NCBI RefSeq assembly: GCF_004342265.1
Contig: NZ_SMCS01000001.1
Location: 1 to 64,000, forward strand
Reading direction: 5' to 3'
From: Luteibacter rhizovicinus
GTDB lineage: Bacteria; Pseudomonadota; Gammaproteobacteria; Xanthomonadales; Rhodanobacteraceae
DNA: 64,000 nt
Shown: positions 57,636 through 64,000 of the stretch, in pieces
Numbering within the stretch: the first letter of the stretch is position 1
How the letters are laid out: each line of letters opens with the position of its first letter
The notes under the pieces: generated by a model
The model's database searches: none
What the model saw: only the letters and a program-made list of their open reading frames with translations
What the model was told of the DNA's origin: nothing
Translations under genes and position numbers: made by a program

Positions 57636-59366
57636 TCACACCGACGGATTCGCCTTCGCCTCATTCTTTCGCACTAACACCGGCGTCGGCGGTGCCGCGC
57701 TCATCACGCGATTGCGTCCGGCGAGCTTGGCGGCGTACATCGCCGTATCGGCGCGTTCGACAAGCGAATCCACCGTGTCGTTCGCATGGCGCATCGCCAT
57801 GCCGATAGACACGGTAAGCAGTGCGCCGTTCGGGCCAACCTCCAGATCGAGCCGATGCACTCGCCGGCACAGGCGCGTCGCGACCTGCATCGCGTTCTCG
57901 CGATCGACGCCTTGCAACAGGGCGACGAATTCCTCTCCGCCGTAACGAGCCAGCAGATCGCTGGGGCGCAGTTCCATCCGCAAGGCGGCGGCTACGGCTA
58001 CCAACGCGCGGTCGCCCGCGGCATGTCCCTGGCAGTCGTTCAGTTCCTTGAAACGATCCAGGTCGAAGAACAGCAGCGCCGCCGGGCGAGACGTGCCCGA
58101 GCCAAGTATCTCCGTCGCCACTTCGGTGAAAGCGCGGCGATTGAGTACACCGGTCAGCGCGTCGCTATCGGCCAGTACCCGCGCCCGATCGCGGTCGCGA
58201 CGAATCGTCAGTGCGCGATCGGCCAGACCGATGGACAACACAATCGCCTCGAAGGCGCCGGCTGCCAGCGCCGCATCGGGCAGCCACGATACATCGGTCA
58301 GCACGCCATTCATCTGCGCGCTGCACAGGGCGGTCAGGATCAACAACGGTGTCCAGCCGGCGAGGAAGAACCATGCGTGGCGCGAACCGCGTACGGCCGC
58401 GATCGCCGATGCCACCAGGAGCAATAGCGCGCCGAGTATGAGCAGAGGATTGATCAGCGTCTGCGCCACCTGCACGAGCGCGTCGATACCGCTTACGCGC
58501 AACAGCACGACCACCGGCATGCCGATGGCAAAACCCAGGACGGGCATGCGCAAGAGCGGTGCGAACTCGGACAGCACGGCGAAGCGGGTCATGAACAGCG
58601 CCGCAAAAGATACCGACATCGCGACGGCCGCTACGCCCAGCGTGGCGCTGGTTCCCGCCAGCGCCTTCAGTTCCAGCGGATGAAAAAGAAAGCCGGTCTG
58701 GTAACCCTGGATCAGCGAGTAGCAAAGCAGATAGCCCGCGTACCACGCGAACGTCATGTCGCGCAGCATCAGCGCGAAACACAGCGCCATGGCAGCCATC
58801 GCCAACATCACGGCGAAGCACGCCGCCGCGAATGCCAGCCATTGCGCGTCCGAGCGCAGATAGTCGGGCCACGTGTCGATGCGGAACGTCACGGGCGCGG
58901 AAAGCGTCGACGAAGGTTCGAATTTCACCAATAGCGGAGAGGATGCGGGTAGGGAGGCGGGAATATCGAATACCAGCCGGCCATGCCCGTGAACCGCGGG
59001 ACCGAAATCGTCGAGCGCCATACCGATGGTGCCGCCACGCCCGTCGTACAACGTGACGCGCCCCATGCCGGGAGACCGGATGCTGAGCACGCGCTCACCC
59101 GAGACCCACGGCGGCAGCGGACGAAGGACGACCCAGGCACCTTCGCCGTGCGTGGGAAACACCTGCATCCGCCCGGGATCGAATACCGGAAGACGTCCGT
59201 TGCGCGCTTCGTCCAGCACCTGCTCGGGCCGGTCGCCTTTGCGCGCTTCGCGCCATTGTCCCGTCATGTCGTCGGCATGCACGTGCATCGCGGCGATAAG
59301 GCACAAGGATGCCGTCGCCTGCAGGAGGCGTCGAATGAAGCGTCGCTGCGCGTTCTGCCAAACCAT
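57636..59366 (-). CDS. membrane diguanylate cyclase with 7TMR-DISM sensor
   Basis: 576 residues. A signal/anchor segment (RRLLQATASLCLIAAMHVHA) is followed by a periplasmic 7TMR-DISMED2-like sensor (about 50-170, LRPLPPWVSGERVLSI), seven TM helices (about 180-390, with YAGYLLCYSLIQGYQTGF typical of DISM-7TM) and a GGDEF domain. The active site is RYGGEEFVALL (GGEEF at 476-480), and RPSD five residues before it is an intact product-inhibition I-site. It should make c-di-GMP in response to an external ligand. The start at 59366 is inferred from the signal segment; longer frames exist upstream. Confidence 0.9.
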   Translation of the reverse strand: MVWQNAQRRFIRRLLQATASLCLIAAMHVHADDMTGQWREARKGDRPEQVLDEARNGRLPVFDPGRMQVFPTHGEGAWVVLRPLPPWVSGERVLSIRSPGMGRVTLYDGRGGTIGMALDDFGPAVHGHGRLVFDIPASLPASSPLLVKFEPSSTLSAPVTFRIDTWPDYLRSDAQWLAFAAACFAVMLAMAAMALCFALMLRDMTFAWYAGYLLCYSLIQGYQTGFLFHPLELKALAGTSATLGVAAVAMSVSFAALFMTRFAVLSEFAPLLRMPVLGFAIGMPVVVLLRVSGIDALVQVAQTLINPLLILGALLLLVASAIAAVRGSRHAWFFLAGWTPLLILTALCSAQMNGVLTDVSWLPDAALAAGAFEAIVLSIGLADRALTIRRDRDRARVLADSDALTGVLNRRAFTEVATEILGSGTSRPAALLFFDLDRFKELNDCQGHAAGDRALVAVAAALRMELRPSDLLARYGGEEFVALLQGVDRENAMQVATRLCRRVHRLDLEVGPNGALLTVSIGMAMRHANDTVDSLVERADTAMYAAKLAGRNRVMSAAPPTPVLVRKNEAKANPSV

Positions 59367-59549
59367 TTCGTCGGCCTTGCCGCTGATCGACGACTGGATA
59401 CGGATGCCCCTTGGCACGCCACCCGTCTCCCCCGGAACTGCGCTGGCATTGTGACGCAGAACCAGCGGTCCGAATGTAGGCCTGGTTTGCCCCGGGTAAA
59501 ATGAAGGGGGTTGTGCGATCCAGGGAATCACCCGCGCGGAAACCTTCCC

Positions 59550-59567
59550 GTAGGAGCGCGCTCCTAC
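59550..59567. repeat. 18-bp perfect palindrome, REP-like
   Basis: GTAGGAGCGCGCTCCTAC, a compact copy of the GTAGGAGCGCGC family between the aldehyde dehydrogenase stop and the diguanylate cyclase gene. Confidence 0.7.
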
Positions 59568-59591
59568 ACAAAAGCCGCTGTCAGACTGGAA

Positions 59592-61016
59592 TCAAGCGAC
59601 GACGCCAAGCAAGCTCTTCGGTTCGAGATATGCCTCCAGGCCAAACACGCCGAACTCGCGACCGATACCCGATTGCTTGAATCCGCCGAACGGCGCATTC
59701 GGTTCGTGCAGGATGCCGTTGACCAGAACGCGGCCGGCATCGAGGCGTTCGGCGACGGCACGCGCGCGTTTCTTATCCTTCCCGATGACGATGGCTTGCA
59801 GGCCGTACACCGTGTCGTTCGCGATGGCGATCGCGTCTTCCTCGTTGTCGTACCCGATCAGGCACAGCACCGGCCCGAAGATTTCTTCCTGCGCGATGCG
59901 CATGTCGTTACGGACGTTCGCAAAGACGGTGGGACGAACGAAGAAGCCCGCATCCAGGTGCGCGGGAAGACCTTCGCCGCCGACGATGACACTGGCGCCT
60001 TCTTCCCGGCCGAGGCGGATATAGTCCTGCACGCGCTGCCATTGCTTGCGGCTGACCATCGGGCCGATCTGCGTCGCGACATCGTTCGGGTTGCCGACTT
60101 TCACGCCGGCGACAATCGACTTCGCCAGTTCGATCGCTTCGTCCATGCGCTGTTTCGGGATGAGGATGCGCGTGCCCGCAAGACAGGCCTGTCCGCTGTT
60201 GACGAAGCCCGCGTTCACGGCAATCGCCATGGCTGAGGGAAGATCCGCATCGTCGAGAATGACGGTCGGGGATTTTCCGCCGAGTTCGAGCGTCACGCGT
60301 TTCAGCGTATCGGTGCCGGTGCGCAGGATCGATTTGCCGACCGCCGTCGATCCGGTGAAGGATATTTTCGAGACATCGCGATGGGCGCTGAACTCGGCGC
60401 CTACGGTATCGCCACGGCCGTTCACCAGGTTGAACACGCCGGGCGGGATGCCGGCTTCATGCAATGCTTCCAGCACGACCTGCGTCTGGAGCGCACTCAT
60501 TTCACTGGGCTTGATCACCGCCGTGCAGCCCGCTGCGATGGCGGTGGCGAGCTTGCCGCAGATAAAGCCGACGTTGCTGTTCCACGGCGTAATCATCGCG
60601 GCGACGCCAACGGGCGTCATGACGACTTCCGCCGTGCCGATACGGCGGCTGAAATCGTAGCCTTCCAGCGTGTCGGCCATGCGCCCGAACGATTCGGCGG
60701 AATACCGCATCGCCCAGCCGGCCCACGTCACGGGCGCACCGTATTCTTCGACCATGGCCGCTTCGAGCTCGTCGACGCGCGCGGCGACGGCGACCTCGAT
60801 GCGGCGGAGCAGGGCGATACGCTCCGCCTTGCTGGTTCGCGAGAAAGCGGGGAAGGCGGCCTTGGCGGCGGCAACGGCGCGTCGTGCGTCCTCCGCATCG
60901 CCCAGGGTGACCTGGCCGATGACGGCTTCTGTCGCGGGGTTGATCAGGTCGAATCGTTCCTGACCGTGCGACGCGACGAAGGCGCCGCCGATGTAGTGCT
61001 GTTCGATGCTACGCAT
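59592..61016 (-). CDS. aldehyde dehydrogenase (NAD(P)-dependent)
   Basis: 474 residues, standard ALDH fold. N-terminal IEQHYIGGAFVASHGQE, AMITPWNSNVGFICGKLATAIAAGCTAVIKPSE (nucleotide fold), catalytic Glu in VTLELGGKSPTVI (about 245-260), catalytic Cys in FVNSGQACLAGTRIL (about 279), and EEIFGPVLCLIGY near the end. It oxidises an aldehyde to its acid; the substrate is unknown. GGAG lies upstream of the ATG. It is divergent from a LysR regulator, which probably controls it. Confidence 0.94.
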   Translation of the reverse strand: MRSIEQHYIGGAFVASHGQERFDLINPATEAVIGQVTLGDAEDARRAVAAAKAAFPAFSRTSKAERIALLRRIEVAVAARVDELEAAMVEEYGAPVTWAGWAMRYSAESFGRMADTLEGYDFSRRIGTAEVVMTPVGVAAMITPWNSNVGFICGKLATAIAAGCTAVIKPSEMSALQTQVVLEALHEAGIPPGVFNLVNGRGDTVGAEFSAHRDVSKISFTGSTAVGKSILRTGTDTLKRVTLELGGKSPTVILDDADLPSAMAIAVNAGFVNSGQACLAGTRILIPKQRMDEAIELAKSIVAGVKVGNPNDVATQIGPMVSRKQWQRVQDYIRLGREEGASVIVGGEGLPAHLDAGFFVRPTVFANVRNDMRIAQEEIFGPVLCLIGYDNEEDAIAIANDTVYGLQAIVIGKDKKRARAVAERLDAGRVLVNGILHEPNAPFGGFKQSGIGREFGVFGLEAYLEPKSLLGVVA

Positions 61017-61128
61017 GGTGATCGCTCCGAATGGGCCGGATTGTCCCGGTTCAAAGATCAGTGTGGGCGCCGTCTATTGTTTTGATAAGCTGGCCCAACC
61101 TGCATGGGTCATTTCGGAAATCGGGACA

Positions 61129-62082
61129 ATGCATCGCTCTGGACTGATCGAACTGGAAGCCGTCCTGGCCGTCGCCCGCCGGGGCAGCTTTCGCGCCGCG
61201 GCGGCGGAACTGGGTATGTCGACCTCGGCGATAAGCAATGCCATCGCCGCGCTCGAAACGCGGCTGCGCACGCGCCTGTTCAATCGGACGACGCGCAGCG
61301 TTGCGCTGACGGAGGCCGGTCAGCAATTCGTTGTGCGGATATCGCCGGCGCTGGGTGAAATCAACGGCGCGATGGACGAAGTCAACAGCCAGCGACAAAC
61401 GCCGACGGGAACACTGCGGATCAATTCCTCGGTGGGCGCGGCGCGGATGATCTTCGCGCCCCTCGTGCTCGAGTTCCTGCGGCGTCATTCCGATATGAAA
61501 GTCGACATCGTCACCGAAGCCCGGCTGGTCGATATCGTGGCGGACGGTTTCGATGCCGGCATCCGCCTCGAGGAATCGGTGCCGCGCGACATGATCGCGG
61601 TGCCCATCGGCCCCGACCTGCGCATGGTGGCGGTGGCCTCACCCGGCTATTTCGCGCAACATGCGAAGCCGCTCGTTCCCGGCGACCTGATGGCGCACGA
61701 CTGCATCCGCATGCGGCTTTCGCATGGCGGCATTTATCGCTGGGAACTGGAGCGTCACGGCGAAGCGCTGGAACTGGACGTCCAGGGGCCGCTGATTCTC
61801 GACGAAGCCACGATGATGGTGGACGCCGCACGGGAAGGATTCGGTATCGCCTTTGTATCGGAGTGGAACGCGGCGGACGACCTCGCCACGGGACGTCTCA
61901 TCCGCGTGCTGGAAGACTGGTCGCCTTATTTCCCGGGACTGCGGCTGTACTACCCGGGGCATCGTCACGTGCCACCCGGCTTGCGCGCCTTCGTCGACCT
62001 GATTCGCGAGGTCAACGAAGCGCGCGTGTCGAAAGGTCAGGACGGAAGCGCTATCGGCCCGCAGAACTTTTCGAGCAACTGA
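61129..62082 (+). CDS. LysR-family transcriptional regulator
   Basis: 317 residues. An N-terminal winged helix ([58 protein letters not shown], quoted in part) is followed by a periplasmic-binding-like co-inducer domain (about 90-290). By position it likely controls the divergent aldehyde dehydrogenase through the 112-base intergenic region; the inducer may be the aldehyde or its precursor (inference). The ATG at 61129 fits the family; a longer frame to 61006 would overlap the dehydrogenase start. Its last 46 bases overlap the ppk gene tail-to-tail. Confidence 0.93.
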   Translation: MHRSGLIELEAVLAVARRGSFRAAAAELGMSTSAISNAIAALETRLRTRLFNRTTRSVALTEAGQQFVVRISPALGEINGAMDEVNSQRQTPTGTLRINSSVGAARMIFAPLVLEFLRRHSDMKVDIVTEARLVDIVADGFDAGIRLEESVPRDMIAVPIGPDLRMVAVASPGYFAQHAKPLVPGDLMAHDCIRMRLSHGGIYRWELERHGEALELDVQGPLILDEATMMVDAAREGFGIAFVSEWNAADDLATGRLIRVLEDWSPYFPGLRLYYPGHRHVPPGLRAFVDLIREVNEARVSKGQDGSAIGPQNFSSN

Positions 62083-64000
62083 GCCTGTACGTCGCGCGAA
62101 GGCTGACCGGACGACGGTTGGGTGAGCACATAGCTTCCGTCCGAATGCATGTTCCAGGCTGACACGTTGTCGGTGAGATACAGATCCAGCTCTTTCTTCA
62201 CACGCTGCTGGAGCTTCTTGCCCTCGATCGGGAAGCAGGTTTCCACGCGGCGTTCCAGGTTGCGCTCCATCAGGTCCGCGCTGGCCAGGAACAGTTTTGG
62301 CTCATCGTCGTTCTGGAACCAATAAGCGCGGCTATGTTCCAGGAAGCGACCGACGATGGAGCGTACGCGGATATTGTGCGACACCCCCGGCACGCCGGGC
62401 CGCAGGCAGCACATGCCGCGCACGATCAGATCGATTTTCACGCCGGCCTGGCTGGCGCGGTAAAGCGCGCGGATGATTTTCGGATCGGTGATCGCATTGA
62501 CCTTGCAGATGATCTGCGCGGGTTTTCCCGCCGCCGCGTTGGTCGCTTCGCGCGCGATGAATTCGAGGAAGGTTTTTTTCAGCGTGAAGGGCGCATGCAA
62601 CATGCGCTTCATCTTCAGCACCTTACCCATGCCGGTCAGCAGACGGAAGAGGCGATGCACGTCGTCGCACAGCGCTTCGTCCGAGGTGAGCAGGCTGTAA
62701 TCGGTATAAAGACGCGCATTGCCGGAATGGTAATTGCCCGTGCCCAGATGCGCGTAGCTTACGAGCTTGCCGTTCTCGCGACGCTGCACGAGCATCAGCT
62801 TGGCGTGTGTTTTGACGCCGACCACGCCGTAGATCACTACCGCACCGGCCTGTTGCAGGCGCGAGGCAAGGGTCAGGTTCGACTCTTCGTCGAAACGCGC
62901 GCGCAGTTCGACCACCGCGGTCACTTCCTTGCCCGCGCGCGCGGCTTCCACCAGCGCGTCGACGATTTCGGAATTGGCGCCGCTACGGTAAAGCGTCTGT
63001 TTGATCGTCAGGACCTGCGGATCTTTCGCCGCCTGGCGAAGCAGGTCGACGACCGGCGAGAACGACTCGTAGGGATGCAGCAGAAGGATGTCCTGCTTGC
63101 CGATGACCTGGAACATATCGTCGGCATCGCCGAGCGCCTTGGGCAACGATGGCACGAACGGCGGGTATTGCAGGTGTGCGTAGTCGGGCTTCAGCGTGAT
63201 CGCGAACAGACGCGCCAGATTGACCGGTCCATTCACTTCGTACAGCGAATCCACTTCCAGCGAGTACTGCTTCAGCAGGTAATCGACCAGCGGTTTGGGG
63301 CAGTTGTCCGCGACCTCCAGACGCACGGCATCGCCGTAACGTCGCGAGAACAGTTCGCCGCGCAACGTGCGCGCCAGGTCTTCGACGTCTTCCGGATCGA
63401 TCGTCAGATCGGCGTTGCGGGTAAGGCGGAACTGATACGAACCAAGCACGCGCATGCCCGGAAAGAGATCGTCGGCGTGCGCGTGAATAATGGAAGAGAG
63501 CAGCACATAGTTATCGCCGCCATCGCACACTTCGTCCGGAATACGCATGATGCGCGGCAGGACGCGCGGCGCGGGCACGATTGCCAGGCCGGAGTCGCGG
63601 CCGAACGCATCGGTGCCTTCCAGTTGCACGATGAAGTTCAGGCTCTTGTTCACCAGACGCGGGAAGGGATGCGTGGGATCGAGTCCGATCGGCGTCATCA
63701 GGGGCGCGACTTCCTGGCGGAAGTAGCGACGCACCCAGAGCTTCTGTTTGTGCGTCCACTGGTTGCGGCGCACGATACGGATGCCGTGGGTTTCGAGCTC
63801 GGGCAGGATCTTTTCGTTGAGGATCGCGTACTGGCGTTCGATCTGCCGGTGCGCGATCTCGCCGATCTCGGCCAGTGCGCGCTTCGGCGACACGCCATCG
63901 GCGCCAATGACTTCGTGGTCGAACGCGATCTGCTGTTTCAGGCCCGCGACGCGGATCTCGAAGAACTCGTCGAGGTTGTTCGAGAAGATCAGCAGGAACT
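62037..64000 (-). CDS. ppk: polyphosphate kinase (partial, 5' end outside window)
   Basis: The 3' portion (about 653 codons) of polyphosphate kinase 1, which reversibly polymerises ATP gamma-phosphate into polyphosphate. The frame is open to the window edge and encodes [23 protein letters not shown], a PPK1 N-terminal segment, so only a few dozen codons should be missing. [40 protein letters not shown] (catalytic His region) and [14 protein letters not shown]-like motifs follow. An internal GTG at 63893 is not the true start. It ends inside the convergent LysR gene. Confidence 0.95.
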   Translation of the reverse strand, partial: FLLIFSNNLDEFFEIRVAGLKQQIAFDHEVIGADGVSPKRALAEIGEIAHRQIERQYAILNEKILPELETHGIRIVRRNQWTHKQKLWVRRYFRQEVAPLMTPIGLDPTHPFPRLVNKSLNFIVQLEGTDAFGRDSGLAIVPAPRVLPRIMRIPDEVCDGGDNYVLLSSIIHAHADDLFPGMRVLGSYQFRLTRNADLTIDPEDVEDLARTLRGELFSRRYGDAVRLEVADNCPKPLVDYLLKQYSLEVDSLYEVNGPVNLARLFAITLKPDYAHLQYPPFVPSLPKALGDADDMFQVIGKQDILLLHPYESFSPVVDLLRQAAKDPQVLTIKQTLYRSGANSEIVDALVEAARAGKEVTAVVELRARFDEESNLTLASRLQQAGAVVIYGVVGVKTHAKLMLVQRRENGKLVSYAHLGTGNYHSGNARLYTDYSLLTSDEALCDDVHRLFRLLTGMGKVLKMKRMLHAPFTLKKTFLEFIAREATNAAAGKPAQIICKVNAITDPKIIRALYRASQAGVKIDLIVRGMCCLRPGVPGVSHNIRVRSIVGRFLEHSRAYWFQNDDEPKLFLASADLMERNLERRVETCFPIEGKKLQQRVKKELDLYLTDNVSAWNMHSDGSYVLTQPSSGQPSRDVQAQLLEKFCGPIALPS

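Noticed and set aside
54905-57664. 919-codon open frame opposite the fused E1 gene
   Set aside because: Antisense shadow without motifs, running across two real genes and a repeat.

Overview
The window is GC-rich chromosomal DNA from a gammaproteobacterium. It most resembles the Xanthomonadales/Lysobacterales, probably Rhodanobacteraceae (Luteibacter/Dyella-like). This is inferred from gene content: two-gene metH behind an ArsR-methyltransferase regulator, a very large NAD-glutamate dehydrogenase, a type IV minor-pilin cluster with PilY1, and many short GTAGGAGCGCGC-type and CTGCGCAGGCAG-type intergenic repeats. No phage, transposase, CRISPR array or plasmid gene was seen. Coding density is high and base composition looks uniform by eye.

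Layout. 0.1-7.3 kb: an enoyl-CoA hydratase/isomerase, a DUF4139 exported protein, an operon of uvrA with an overlapping thioesterase, and two exported proteins of unknown role on either side of a divergent promoter region. 7.5-29.4 kb: a conserved housekeeping and pilus block, rplU-rpmA-obg, a prolyl oligopeptidase, rpsT (reading away), murJ-ribF-ileS-lspA-ispH, tRNA-Thr, a 3-methyladenine DNA glycosylase, small ORFs, then pilV-pilW-pilX-pilY1-pilE-fimT/gspH. From memory, this gene set is also clustered in Pseudomonas aeruginosa, so it is an old neighbourhood. 29.5-35.1 kb: tRNA-Val with a duplicated 3' fragment, a LpxB-N-terminal-like membrane protein, and a translationally coupled operon of ArsR/methyltransferase regulator, metH part 1 and metH part 2, with a palindromic operator at its promoter.

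35.2-50.3 kb: an acyl-CoA dehydrogenase, an alpha/beta hydrolase with an unusual AT-rich operator-like promoter, a tetR-adaptor-RND pump operon, NAD-glutamate dehydrogenase, NAD kinase and a 5'-nucleotidase. 50.3-64 kb: two related small exported proteins flanking an EamA transporter, glutaryl-CoA dehydrogenase followed by a GNAT acetyltransferase and a nucleotidyltransferase-like protein, a fused E1 alpha/beta 2-oxoacid dehydrogenase, a membrane diguanylate cyclase, an aldehyde dehydrogenase divergent from a LysR regulator, and the 3' part of polyphosphate kinase, cut by the window end.

No wholly new multi-gene system is evident. The best leads are the regulator-metH1-metH2 operon with its palindrome, the duplicated tRNA-Val fragment (integration or recombination scar), the gene-poor 11.8-12.55 kb region with two long perfect inverted repeats, the paired exported proteins at 50.3 and 52.2 kb, and the histone-H1-like tail on UvrA.
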